In this document: positions 12,384 to 24,239 of the stretch, piece by piece
Layout of the letters: the number at the start of each line of letters is the position of its first letter
Numbering within the stretch: the stretch's first letter is position 1
NCBI GenBank assembly: GCA_026874595.1
Contig: CM049307.1
Coordinates: forward strand, 79,710,643 to 79,774,642
Direction: 5' to 3'
DNA from: Sipunculus nudus
Lineage: Eukaryota > Annelida > Sipuncula > Golfingiida > Sipunculidae
DNA length: 64,000 nucleotides
Notes under the pieces: model-generated
Told to the model about the DNA's origin: nothing
The model's database searches: none
What the model saw: the letters and a program-made list of their open reading frames with translations, nothing else
Position numbers and translations under genes: made by a program

Positions 12384-13722
12384 ATGGATCGCCCACCACA
12401 AGATTATGCTGTCGGTAACGACCCCCAAAAGGACATATGCAGAAAAATAATAGACAAATATGTGCGAGGCATAGGAGCCGGAGATAACGTGATTGACATC
12501 GGGTGTGGAACTGGGGAGACAAGCAGATACCTGCAAGAGAAGTTTAACTGTAATCTTGTGGTATTTGATAAAAATGTGTCAATGGTTAACTATGTCAAGA
12601 ACAAATACCCATCCATGGTGGCGGAACATATGGATATCCAGGTTTGTGGTAACGTTACGGGCCAATAAAGGTTGGGTTCTCGGAAAATATATATTCATAA
12701 ATCGGTTCCGGGAGGGGGGGGGGATTTTTTTTATTTCTCTCTATCATAAATTTATATTAAATTTCATCTGATTGACGGAAACAAGGTAATAGCAAAATTG
12801 TTTGTACTAAACAAGCCAAAGTACATCATTTAAAGACATAATAAGGTTGTTTCTATTTTAATTTTAATTAACTTTTTTTGTATTTCTAAAATAATTATTC
12901 TAGGATCAACATGTAAAAGACTCTTCATTCAAAGCGGAATTCTCCCTCGCTACGTCATTCCTCGTCTTTGACTGGGTTCGCGACATGGACACAATTCTTG
13001 ATAACATCAACTGTCTCCTCATACCTGGAGGGAGAACCTTGTTGTTTTTCCCCGTTTATTATCATCCGTATCGATACAACGCTGCTATAATGAAAGCGAT
13101 CTTAGAAAGCCCTCGGTGGAAGAAGTGGGTCAGCTTTGAGGTAACATTATATCAACCATGAATTGTTAATACTTGCGTTTCGTAATATGATGTGACATGA
13201 TAAGTGGAAATTCCAAAAATAAAAATTAATAACGGATTAGGAAATAAATGCATTATTCTTTCATATAATCTACCAAAAGCATAATGCTTAACGTTTTACC
13301 GTGCTCACTCCTCATTAGCACCAAAATTATATAAATTATAATTATGTTACTTGCTTATTTTGGTTATATTTTCAGGTGCTCGAAAATGCGCATGTCCCAT
13401 GGCCTCTGGCAGTAATTGAGCCATCTTTTATAAATGGTGTTTCGTGGCTCACACAAAGAGACGAGTTTAGGAAAATGGTGCTGAGGCATGGATTTGAAGT
13501 GATCGATTTCGAAATCATCACTAATGAGTGTCCGATGACAAGAGGTATATTCCTGTTTTAGTTTCTCTTAAATATAAAAAATTGCCAAAGGAGTAGTGTG
13601 AATGTAAGATGACGAGATCCATTTCCATTTTTTGCAATATAGGTTGTGTCCATTAAATATACGCATGTTTTGTATTGATTTCCATTCAATAATTATAAAT
13701 GTCTGTGTATACTGGTAATATG

Positions 13723-13767
<45 letters not shown>

Positions 13768-14084
13768 TGTTTTTTTTTCTTTCATTCATCTTTTGTAAAC
13801 TCTGTGTAAATATTAAGAGGCAATCATTTTAACGTCTAAAAGAAATATTACATACTGAATATTGGTGAGAGGGGACAATATTGCACATGTATACTCTTTT
13901 AAATTCAGAGGTAATAAAGGGCTACCATCTTGCGCTGGATCTGGTACCAGAGGAAATGAGGGAAGATTTGCTTGATGATATGGTGGCTGCCGTCGAAATG
14001 GAAAGTATGGCCGACGGTCATGCATCTCAAGCCAAAGAACTTCTTGAATGTGTCATGCTTGTCGCCAAAAAGCCGACCTGCTGA
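12384..14084 (+). CDS. SAM-dependent methyltransferase, juvenile hormone acid methyltransferase-like (4 exons)
   Basis: The proposed exons are 12384-12641, 12904-13140, 13376-13544 and 13909-14084. All junctions are GT-AG, with phases 0, 0 and 1. They join into an uninterrupted 279-aa frame, the usual length of the insect JHAMT family. Residues 35-43 (IDIGCGTGE) are the class I SAM-binding motif. Exon 2 holds an FDWV...LLIPGG stretch matching the family's FxxxHWV...LLxPGG block. No signal peptide or membrane segment is seen, so it is probably cytosolic. In arthropods these enzymes methylate juvenile hormone acid or farnesoic acid; in other phyla the substrate is not established, so the natural substrate here is unknown. 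An in-frame ATG at 12336 would add 16 residues, but TCTATAG|GAAACATGG just before 12384 looks like a splice acceptor, which favours 12384. An AATAAA lies at about 14233. I see no lesions. A generic methyltransferase-11/25 protein is the main alternative. Confidence 0.85.
13729..13764. repeat. (TA)n microsatellite in methyltransferase intron 3
   Basis: This pure TA run lies inside the last intron of the methyltransferase gene. Confidence 0.9.
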
Positions 14085-14232
14085 CCGGCTCCAAAACCAT
14101 AGGTATCATTTCAAGATCTTAGCACCTACAAAAACTTGTGTACTGCTTTAAAAAAATACTTATTTAAAATGCATAACAATGTAAGCCCAAATGAATTAGG
14201 AATATAAGTGTCATGCTGAATGCCATGGTCAC

Positions 14233-14238
14233 AATAAA
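14233..14238 (+). terminator. Probable polyadenylation signal of the methyltransferase gene
   Basis: AATAAA lies about 150 bases after the TGA stop at 14082-14084. It is the first canonical signal downstream. Confidence 0.5.
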
Positions 14239-16535
14239 AGAGAAAGCATATTCCCCTTCTCAGCCGGAAATTCGCCAATGACCAGACATAACAAAGAGTA
14301 AATTTTTAAAATTCCAAAATGTCATTTGGTTCATATACCTTTTAACACATCGCCTAACGGTTAAATGAGAAGTTCGAAAAAAAAAAAAAACCAAATGTTT
14401 GAATGAGAAGAGCCACTGTCATTTCTACGTTTTTATTTCGTTTTATCTGACTCCCATGAACTACTTTCTGTCAAAATACACTCCTTATTGCTTAGACGCG
14501 TTTCCATTGTCCGTAGTTGCTACTTGTCTAAGAGGCAACTCTGATGTGCTTCTGGAAGAACTTTGATGGCAGGAGATTTTTCTGATGTATTCATAAAATA
14601 CTTTGATTCATGATCCAACTTCAACGTACCCGACAGAAACACCTAATCCCAATGTATGACTTAAAATATGTTTTTTTTCTGCTACAATGTACAGCTTGAG
14701 ATTAATGAATATCGGCATTTTTTAATTAAATGTTTTTAATTTAGATCTCCTAGTTTTTTTCTTGTACCATTATTTCTCCCTTATTTATTTCAGATCATTA
14801 AACATTATCAAACGATTATTTAAGAAATAAGGTTGTTAAACTCATGTTACTGTCACTGTTTGATATCTTTACCTTTTAAAGAAAATTTCCTCATGCATAG
14901 TTTTGTCCTATAAATATCATTTTGTTAACCATTTATAATGTAATCTATTTCTTAAGTTAATGCAAATATATTAGTCATGTAGGAAGATGAAGGCGTACAC
15001 TTCTCATGACACCATCTACGCCAAACAAAATAACCTTTTCCTTTTCCCCGGAAAACTCAGTAAACAAGGGCTTCAGATTTTATGTTAAATTTAAAAACTC
15101 TCCTTAAAAGCATTATACCTTTACAGTATATTTCAATTATTGATCAACTGAACTTTTCAGCGAGCTCTTTGTCACATTTCTAATGTCATGAGCAGATGTG
15201 AACTCATGAATCCCAACCGTAATGAATTAAGGGGTTATAGGCCCGAGATGAAATAGTCTCCTACCCAGACACACGGTGGCGCTCGGCAACCCCCCCCCCC
15301 CCCCCCACCCCACCCCCCGGTCGGTCTGTAAACGGAGGCCTGGGATTCCGCCCGAATCTAATCAGATGAGTTCAAGCTGCGCATGCGTGGTACGTGATTC
15401 CGTTCAGGTACAGCTGCAAGCGAGTCACGCGCATGAAACATGTTTTCTCTGTCACTCAAATTAGGATAACTGACGCTGTGTCATACGGCATATACTCAGG
15501 TTATTGCAGCTTCTAAGTATCACTCATAAGGGTACTGCATGTGCATTCATAATGATATACTGTATTAAACGTTGCACTTCCCGATATCGCTAAGTCCATG
15601 TGTTACGTTTTGCCTGCATAGTGCATGTTTCTTGTGCCAGACAGTTATCAATAAATAATTAAAATATCTAAGTACGACCATGTTTTGCTTTTTTTTAAAA
15701 TTAAACTATTTAAAAAGTACCATATAATCAGAAGGGCCAGTATTAAACCTGCACTGCCTAAGTTTTTCTTCCAAGAACATTTTCTTATTGCCACGCCCCC
15801 TTACGCCCCCTTTTCGTTGGTTTGTGTGTGTGTGGGGGGGGGGACAAATGTTTTTTAAACAAATGTAGGCATGTGAGAAAAAGCCAAAGTTTTGAGCCAA
15901 ATGAACATACATTATTATGTGATATTTAGATACAACAAAATATCCATGTATGATTTTTTTTTTTTAATTTGTTTTTACACTGGATTAAGTGTTTATGTAT
16001 TTTAACAACAAATTACTATTCAAATTTGGTTCCTTTACCGCTAAATGTGACATGTGTAACTTCCTGATTATCTTAAATGTTTAAAGACTAATTCATTAAA
16101 ACAACACATTAACTGAAAATATAGAAAATAATGCAGTTCAATTATAAGTAGTATATATGCTTTTTCACCTTTTGATATAAAGATACATGCAATCAACAAT
16201 AATCAGTATGACCCCATATATATAAGCATTGCGTTCAACAAATATCATGTATTTATTTAAAAAACATTAAATCAAAGAAAACCCTGTCATGTAATAGTCA
16301 TGCTGGGTTCATAAATAAACTTTCCCAGATTGTTTTATCATTACAAGCATTTCATGAATACATTCTATTGATATCCCTATTTTGAACAAGACATGATAAT
16401 CGAACAATATAACCATATCATATTTATTTTCTGTAATGCACATGAACTTTAATATCATCTCTTACAGAATGAAAGGTCGTAAACTCTGAATGAGTTTTAA
16501 TAAACTGCTGGCAGCACATGGCAGTGTTATAGAAT
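14239..16535. other. Gene-free AT-rich stretch
   Basis: No exon is supported. It contains a poly-C tract near 15291-15306, a poly-G tract near 15834-15843 and short poly-A/T runs only. Confidence 0.5.
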
Positions 16536-16539
16536 TCCA

Positions 16540-17412
16540 GTCTGGACTTGGACTCCACTTCAGACTTGAGTTCACTTTTTAAGGTTTCGGACTTGGAAGC
16601 GAGAGTCCTGAACTTGGACTTGTACTAAGACTCGAACGTATGAGGACTCGAGAAATCAGCCAGAGTTCATCTCAAGCAGAAGCGGATTGAGGGGGGGTCC
16701 AGGGGTCAGGACCCCCCACCCTTTTTTTCATATGCCGCAACCTTTTTTTAGGGTTTCAGACAACATTTTGTGGCCTGGATCCCCCTTTTACCGGGCCTCG
16801 GGACCTTATTTTAAGGGTTTTCATTTGTCATCCTGTAGCTGGGTTGGATCCCCCCCCCCCTTTTTCTAAATCCTGGATCCACCCCTGTTGAGTCCAATAA
16901 AAAAGAAAACTCTGTCACATATTATGTTAAGATTGTGCACATGGGTCAACTACTAATTGAATATTATAAAAAATAAGACAAAATATACCAAGATTAAGCT
17001 CCGTGTCAGGAGTTAAATGTAATTAAACATTCAAATAAAGCACACTTGAAAATAAATGAATTTGCATGATTATCTCAAATATCCTTTTCCAAGTTCTTTG
17101 AATAAGAAAATTTGTTTCAAACTTGGACTTGTGTTCCAAATGACTGGGACTCAATGATGGTGGACTCTGACTCATGTTCCAAATGACTCGGACTCAGTGA
17201 TGGTGAACTTGGACTTGTGTTCCAAATGACTTGGACTCGATGATGGTGGACTTGGACTCATGTTCCAAATGACTCAGACTTGAAGAAGGTGGACTTGGAC
17301 TTGAACCTTAAGGACTCAGATTGGACTTGGGCTTGAACCTTAAGGACTCAGATTTTGAATTGGACTTGAGTGACCTGGACTCTGACTTGCACTTGGACTT
17401 GGATGGGGTGGA
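16540..17412 (+). repeat. Minisatellite built on GGACTTGGACT words
   Basis: GGACTT and GGACTC hexamers dominate 16540-16675 and 17120-17412. In the second block GTTCCAAATGAC recurs at 17133, 17176, 17219 and 17262, an exact 43-bp period. The first block is shorter and less regular. The 16677-16885 family copy and about 230 bp of AT-rich DNA separate them. The Leu/Asp-rich frame read across it (17321 on) is a repeat artefact. Confidence 0.75.
16677..16885 (-). mobile_element. ~210-bp CGCTTCTG family copy with hAT-like ends
   Basis: The copy starts CAGAAGCGGATTGAGGGGG and ends ATCCTGGATCCACCCCTG, so its ends are inverted versions of a CAG(A/G)(A/G)GCGGATC motif. Inside are a GCCGCAACC word and the AGGGTTTCAGA word, both antisense to the family copies at 2125 and 60656. 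It lies between the two GGACTT blocks and probably inserted into that array. Confidence 0.55.
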
Positions 17413-17420
17413 CCAGGGAT

Positions 17421-18455
17421 GCAGGAAATTTTCTCATTTGAATCAAAATAGATATGTATGCGAGCGAATATTATTTGTTATGCCAACCTTATGCGAAATG
17501 GCATATATCTTATCCGTTATTTGTCAAACACGTACGTTTAAGTCATGTAGGAAGCAATTGATGACGGACGAACTTAATCAAAATTCGGAAATATTCACTC
17601 CATTGTAGATAATCAATGATATAAAAAGTAACCTTGTCTTAGCATATGATCTACATTCACTTAACATACCCATTTCTCAAATTTAAATGAAATACTTGGG
17701 GACACGACCATTGTTATTTACCAATTGAAGCTTCTGCTTTTCAGCACCATCTAGTGTTAAGATGTTACACTATTAGACGATTTTTATTATCTCCCGGTTA
17801 GCTTTAATCATGCCAACTCATATAAGTGAAAACAGTTAATTCTACGTTTGCAATCCACACTGCTTTATTTGGATGTCTTTTTCACGTGTTGTGTTTCACC
17901 AAATAAACACAATAAAGCACTAAGATAATGATGATAATAATTATCTTCATTATTAGTATACTTATTATTATTACTATTATTATCATTTTTATTATCATTA
18001 TCAAAATACTAAATTGCTGTACAATAAAATGCATAAACGCAAAAACAAAACGAACAACATCACGAAAAGTTTTTAAAGAGATTAAACATTTCAAAAATAA
18101 TCGGCACGTTTTACAATGTCAAATAAACTTTATTGCATTGCTGTAGTGATTTTTGTAGACTTGGCAGATACTATGTTATTATACTAACAAAACAATATCA
18201 GTATTCCAATAAAATATTTCATGATGTGCATTATTGCATTTGCTTATATTTTGTTCTGAGCACACTTCTTGAATGACGGATTAGATGCATCAGTGTGTCC
18301 CAGGTGTCGCTACAGTCGACACATGGGACACATTATGCATTTCCGTGTTGGACCAGGCAGCGTTAAAAGTCGACACCACTGTTAAATTTTAACTACACAT
18401 ATAGCAATTTATCATAAAAAAATGTGACATTGGGACATCAGGATTTATTGCCTTC
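17421..18455. other. Gene-free AT-rich stretch
   Basis: No exon is supported. An imperfect ATT/ATA trinucleotide region lies at 17924-18002 and produces spurious Ile-rich frames on both strands. Confidence 0.5.
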
Positions 18456-18852
18456 AGCTGTGTTTCCATGTGTCCGCAAAAAACGCATCCGTTAAAGACG
18501 TTCGTACGTTCTATAGTGCGCAGTCCGCAAAAACTGTTACCATAAGTACGTACGTTTTTCTTGCGGATACCCTTTCACGTGCCTCTTTTGAAACTGCAAG
18601 GACGACAGGCAGGAAGAAGGTCAATATGTCTCATCACACCTGGCGCCGGGGCACTGTTGGGAAATGTAGGCATTTTTGCCATCCACAAAACGGATGAATC
18701 GCTTACCGATCCGTTTCGATGCTGTCCGTTTTTGCGGATACGTTTGCGGAGCACGTTAAAACGTACATATGGAAACAGTTCATCTTAAAAAGAGGGATCC
18801 GATTTTTTGCGTACGAGACATACGAGATTTACGGATGAATGGAAACACAGCT
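18456..18852. mobile_element. MITE with AGCTGTGTTTCCAT terminal inverted repeats
   Basis: The left end AGCTGTGTTTCCAT is mirrored exactly by ATGGAAACACAGCT at the right end. Internal words such as GTCCGCAAAAA and CTTGCGGATAC recur on the left and appear in antisense on the right. The element is 397 bp long and has no transposase. The flanks (CTTC and TTAT) give no clear target duplication, so the superfamily is unassigned. Confidence 0.7.
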
Positions 18853-19387
18853 TTATGTGATGTTGTCTTTTGACATCTGGATTACAGACTATTAAATTCG
18901 GCGGGACACTCATCAGAATTATACTATACACTGACCATCTTGCATTATGTCGACTCCATTTTTTTTACGATAATTTTGTATTAACATGGACAGTTAAATA
19001 GTAAATCAAACGTTATATTTGTATAAAATTCTTAGTTACCTAAGTTACATATATAGCATGTGAAATAAATCAAGATGTTTTTTAAAAAAATGCAGTTAGT
19101 CACCACGTTTGTTCACAATGAAGCCAAATATTCACGAAACGATTTGTTTATTTTGGAGTGGGTGATTACATTAACTTAAATTTAGTCTAATTTATTTTAA
19201 ATGGCTTTTTTCGGAACTTCAAATTTAGTCGATTGCAAGGGTATAATAAATAGAGGAGGACCATATTTTTTCCCGATCAAACCCGTATTGGTCGAGTCGT
19301 ACTGGCCTTGTTGTTGAAATCGACAATGAAATCTACAAGCACCGACTAGAAACTCTGGGGCCGGGACAAAATAAGCCAGGTTACCAA

Positions 19388-20165
19388 TAGCCCCATTCAT
19401 ACACGTTTTTCTTGAGCGCTCTACATCGTTTAGCGCGCGCCATGTCCCCCAAACGCGCCAGATTTCGAGGATTTTCGGTCTGGAGCGCGCTACATTTTGA
19501 CCACCGGTTTGAGACGTTTCTACATTCTCGCGAGCGCCAGACATAGCCTATATTTGTTCTTCGAGTGTGTATAAACAGCAGTGGAGAGCGCTATATAAAT
19601 AGCGCGCTCCAGCAAAACTCAGCTGTCGTGTGACTGGGATTTACCCATGCGCGCAAGGGGGAATCTAATCTAGACCATGCTAGATTGCAGTATTAATCTG
19701 CGTGTAAACGCAATGCAGGTTCTAGTCCGGGCCAAGTGCAATGCGGCGTAACTAGACAGGGTAGCTCGCTCTACATGGACACTTGGTCCGGCACAGTGTG
19801 AACGCAAGTTAAAATATATAGCCCGCTCCCCATTTTTTTCTGGACCGGTCTAGCGCGCGCCACATTTTTGTAGTGTTAATGGGGCTAGTTTGACGTTACG
19901 TTATAAACCCCCAATTGACAATTGAAAAGTTCCCTGCACATGTAAAGGCACAGCCGCTTCCCGATTCCTGGGTGTAATTTTATCGAGAAGTCGAGAAAGT
20001 GACAATAGCCAAAGAATAGCCGCTTGAATCTGGAACCGACTCAAACCGGTGGTCAAAATGTAGCGCGTGTCAGACCAAAAATCCTCGAAATCTGGCGCGT
20101 TTAGGGGACTTGGCGCCTGCTCAACGATGGAGAGCGCTCCAGTAAAACGTGTGTAAATGGGGCTA
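19388..20165. mobile_element. Nested inverted-repeat element with TAGCCCCATT ends
   Basis: The left arm (19388-19530) begins TAGCCCCATTCATACACG and carries AGCGCGC, AAATCCTCGAAATCTGGCGC (antisense) and ACCACCGGTTTGAG. The right arm (20030-20165) is its inverse and ends CGTGTGTAAATGGGGCTA. A further end, TTAATGGGGCTA, closes at 19887. This suggests one element inside another or an internal deletion derivative. Arms are about 130 bp and there is no transposase. The minus-strand frame 19197-19544 overlaps the left arm and is discussed among the rejected items. Confidence 0.7.
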
Positions 20166-20376
20166 ATAACTTGATAAAAATGTTATTTTGTACCGTGCAA
20201 TGCACATTTAAATGTCAAATTATCTTTTAGCTTTATAATTATCATAATTGTTTATATACATTTTTATGTAATCTATCTACATACAATATGGATATTCTTT
20301 TGAAATTACCGTGTTGATGTTTAATTTTTATCAATAACTGATCGTTGTGATGAATGCATTTAATATCAATATACCA

Positions 20377-21345
20377 AAGGTTTTCTATCATTTTTTAAAC
20401 TATCCTGGAGGGTACAATGATGCCCCATAGCCCGTAGAAAATATAGGTCGGAGTAACCTAATTTCAGGCTTCCAGGTTTCCATTTACCTTCCTTAATTAT
20501 CAGTTAGAAGTTTAGGGTCAGCGGGTACGATTTGTGTCTTACTTACGGACGGTAGGGTAACCCGACGGACGACGGACAAAGCGCCATTCCTATCCCTCAG
20601 TTGACTTTCAGTCGGCTGAGCTAAAACAATCTACACCATATTTTTTTCTCTATCCCCATAAAGTATATCTCCCTCATGTAGCACGCGTTCTATAGTCACC
20701 CCTGTCTCTAGAAAAACATTCTTCAGTTTCTTTTTTTTTAATATAGTCCTCTTGGAGTGAGTTATGTTCCTGCTAGTGTCGTGCCCAGGTACTGGCACTT
20801 ATGTCAGCAGATGATACAGGAATATACGACAGACTTCTTATTATCAATTATATATAGGGTACGCACTGTTACTCGCTCACCATGTTGTTTAGGGCATACG
20901 CCCGCTGGTAAATCAACACTTCGTGTTATATGGCGGTAAGGAAATAATATATTTACTGTCATGAGTGCTTTTTTGGTGTACTGTGCAGATGAACATATAA
21001 TCAGTCATTATGCAGCAGTGAGTACACCAACTGCATGTGAAGCAAATTAAGCCCTGTGGTTGAATATTGGCTGACTACAGATCGGTCATTATTTTAGATT
21101 TTTATTTATGCCTGTGCCACCTCAAGGGTGAATGCTTCCATTGATTATTCACTTGATGTTTAGCTAAAACTCCTTATGCCTTTCCATGGGTAAAGCTACG
21201 AATATATAACCCGTTATGATATTGCAGGGAACCAGGCATGGCTGAGAATGAATGATTTACATTCAGGTTCAAAATATTAGCTGGTACACAGGATGCAATT
21301 ACCGACTGCTTCATCAAAACCAGTCACCCCTGGCTGCCAGTCACT
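20377..21345. repeat. Dispersed repeat R1, partial copy 2
   Basis: This is collinear with 9255-10190, from TATCCTGGAGGGTAC through ATGTCAGCAGATGATACAGG and GTTATGATATTGCAGGG to TGCTTCATCAAAACCAGTCA. It stops just after CTGGCTGCCAGTCACTGG, where the longest copy continues. Divergence is substantial, with many substitutions and small indels. Confidence 0.7.
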
Positions 21346-24017
21346 GGTCAGTGAACGGTTGAGTCCCATTGCTGTCTGGCTCTCCCTAGACCACTGCTGT
21401 GGGATACCTGATGACTAGGGGTCTATTTGTTTTAGGTTCGATTTGCCCTACTCTACTCATTGCTACGGGTCCCTTCTAAGCAGTTGCCCCTTCATTATTA
21501 ATTAAACATTGATAATAATAATTATATCTCATATAAGTAAAGTAATATTTCAGTTGCATTTAGTTAATGTGGACCTCTTCGTGAGTCCAGCCCAGATCAT
21601 GCAACTGTTGGCCACACGCCGACTTGTCTGAAGACTTATAATTTTATTCCAGACATGTAATTTATTCCATGAAAATAAGCTTTCCCCGCTCAACATTCGT
21701 CACGGTGTTTATGAGTGATAGGCAGATCTGTCTTACTCCGAGCCATCGCCACATTTACAAGGTGTAAATGAAAACCGGCAGGTTCCTTGGTCAGAAGATG
21801 CACGTAAGGCACAAACCGTAAGGCAGCGGCCTCCGGTGTTCCATACGTTAACCATTTTTTTCTCTCTTTCATTCCGCTAATTTTCTTTTAAAAAATAAGC
21901 AGTCAGGAGAAGTGGTGGGAAAGATGTAAGCGTGCATAAATATGACATGTCAGCCCATGGTCGATGTAATATTAATATACCATGCCATGTACAACAATGC
22001 ACCATCCTCTGAAACGGTGACCCATAAATTAAAAACAAAACGGGTTTCGTTCGTTCCTCTTTTATGTAAAAGGATAAGAATCTTTATAAATGAATCTTAT
22101 TTACAGTTTATCTCTAGTATAGTAGTGTGCTGTCGCTGGTGCACGATTAAACTAAAAAAATACTAATTAGCCAGTCTGTCCCGGAGGACGTGCAGGTGCT
22201 CTTAAATGATGTGATTAAAGTTAAAGGGACCCATTCCGATGTATGGCGTATATCGAATAAACATAATCTCTGAGCTCTATTTTCCTTTATTTTAAAAACT
22301 TGTATTTTTACTGCACAAAAATATATTATTGCCTTTCATTAGGAAAAAACCGATTCTACCAATCAATATAATTCTAACAATTTTGCTATTTTATATTACA
22401 CATAAGTATTTCCATACATAGTCATACTCATAGACTGTTTTTTAAAGCTTACCGAGGGGAAAGCATGATGCAATGGACCCTGTCACTGTCACAACCAAAC
22501 GAAGCGGGGAGTCATACGAAAATTGCGATGGAAAATAAAATATTAGTGTAACCTTATATTATTAATTCTGCGGTTTGGGATATACTGTATATGACGTAAT
22601 AAGCGCCCCGGGCGCTCTCAAAATTAAATTTTTCCAATTTTTTTATACCCTAATAAGCGTCCCCCAACATCTGCCAACTTCCAAAGTACGATCCTCCAAT
22701 TTAACACTGCGGCTTGTGTACACGTGTTTGACTTCACAGCACATTCAGGACAATTAAGAAGGAAAAACGATCATTTAACAATGGTTGTGTAATCCAAGTG
22801 ATACCGATTTGCAGACGATTTTATATTGTGTTGCATGAGAGAATTGTCTGAATGACTACAGTTCGAGATTTCCTATGAAGAGGAAAAAATAAGGATGGTA
22901 ATAAATGAACGCTTTTATAAAAGTCAACGCCTAATAAGGTAACAGAATATATAAAATGTTTATATAAATATATGTAAAACAGTATTTATTTGAATAATAA
23001 AAAAAAAAATACGGGACATCGGTACCCCGATTATGTCAGTCACCTTGCGCAAACACCTTTGACAGCTGAGCCGATTAATGACATGGAATGGCATCGACAA
23101 TAATTGTCTTTTTTGTCTTTCATTGTGCTTGATATTACATGCAAAAGTTTTAAAAAAAACTGAAATACTGGCCCTCAGACTCTAGCGTATTATATTTACT
23201 TCAGTGCGAACCAAATCCGGGGTTTTGTTTTAAAATTGTTAGGAAATTTGTCATATTTATATCCCGCGGAAACACGGTCCCTTTCTTGAACTTTGTTGAC
23301 CCGTTATAATACATTCATTTCTCGACGTAGTCCAATAATACAAGCTTGACAAACATTGTCACCTGAGGAAATGCCGCTTCATATTTATAATTATAATGCG
23401 CTAATGGTTGTCTTGTAATTGAAGTGCCATGAGCGAGTCTCCGTGTATGTCAGTGTGCAAGCCAGCTGACAGCTAATACGGCAAATACGGCACCATATGA
23501 AAAAATCATCCTTGTTTTAACATGCATATTACGTGCTCCTGGATGACACTTGGTTAGGCAAGTTCCCAGCATCCCTTGCGCGAGCGCTGTATACACACAG
23601 ATTAACAAAGGGCACTGGAATCTTGAGTACAAGGGTAAGCCCTGCACGCTGTCAGCGGCATCGACAATTATATCACTGTGTACATGTTTCAAGTGAATTG
23701 CCAAGATATTTTTTGGCAAAAAATACATTAAAACTTATATATTATCAGGATTGGAAATTCCGTTTTGTTCCGTCAATTCCGCAAATCCGTCCGCGGTCGC
23801 GTAAATTCACTGGCTCTACTGTCAGAAGGGCTTTCATATATTGATTTTAGTTAAAATCCCTGTGTCAATGCGGCAAGGGCAAACCTTTTCTTACCAATTA
23901 TTTAACTATGTGCACATGGAAATCTGATGTATAAACGATAAATTCAAACAAAAACAAAGCATTGTAATGTTCTTTATTGAGTGTATATTACCACCATACG
24001 GACATGATCACTGATAT
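21346..24017. other. Gene-free stretch
   Basis: No exon is supported. A near-palindrome AGCGCCCCGGGCGCT lies near 22602. Region 23450-23860 is less AT-rich and open for about 100 codons in overlapping frames on both strands, but has no recognisable motif or codon pattern. Confidence 0.45.
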
Positions 24018-24158
24018 TCACGGCATCAAGTTCGGCCGACGTAATAATTCAAATTGCCGTAAATTATCCTTGGCGGCCCTGAGGACGCTGAGAAACTTGT
24101 ACCAGTGTACAAGACGGCCGCCCTTCTTTGCCAATATTTTAGGATAAAATTTATCGTC
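24018..24158 (-). CDS. Possible terminal coding exon of an unidentified gene
   Basis: I do not recognise this protein. Read on the minus strand, a good acceptor (TCTCGTGTACAG) at 24159-24160 is followed by 46 codons from Asp-Asp-Lys-Phe-Tyr to a TGA at 24018-24020. The composition is rich in Lys/Arg/Leu and includes GGRLVHWYKFL and LLRRPNLMP. An AATAAA (TTTATT on the plus strand) lies about 40-50 bases downstream, near 23974. Acceptor, stop and poly-A signal together are what a last exon should show. I found no partner exons on the minus strand upstream, so this could also be chance. Confidence 0.3.
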   Translation of the reverse strand, partial: DDKFYPKILAKKGGRLVHWYKFLSVLRAAKDNLRQFELLRRPNLMP

Positions 24159-24239
24159 CTGTACACGAGAAAATACGGTAAGTAATATATATTTCATTGC
24201 ATAATACATTCACATACGTACCTGAATTCAGGTCACCCG

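Noticed and set aside
19197-19544. 115-codon minus-strand frame ending beside an AATAAA
   Set aside because: Its N-terminal half lies in the left arm of the 19388-20165 element. The C-terminal part (about 19197-19375) could be a terminal exon after a weak CCCAG acceptor, but I see no family motif and no partner exons.
22595-22620. AGCGCCCCGGGCGCT palindrome as a Helitron hairpin
   Set aside because: No CTAG or CTRR end follows within the required distance.
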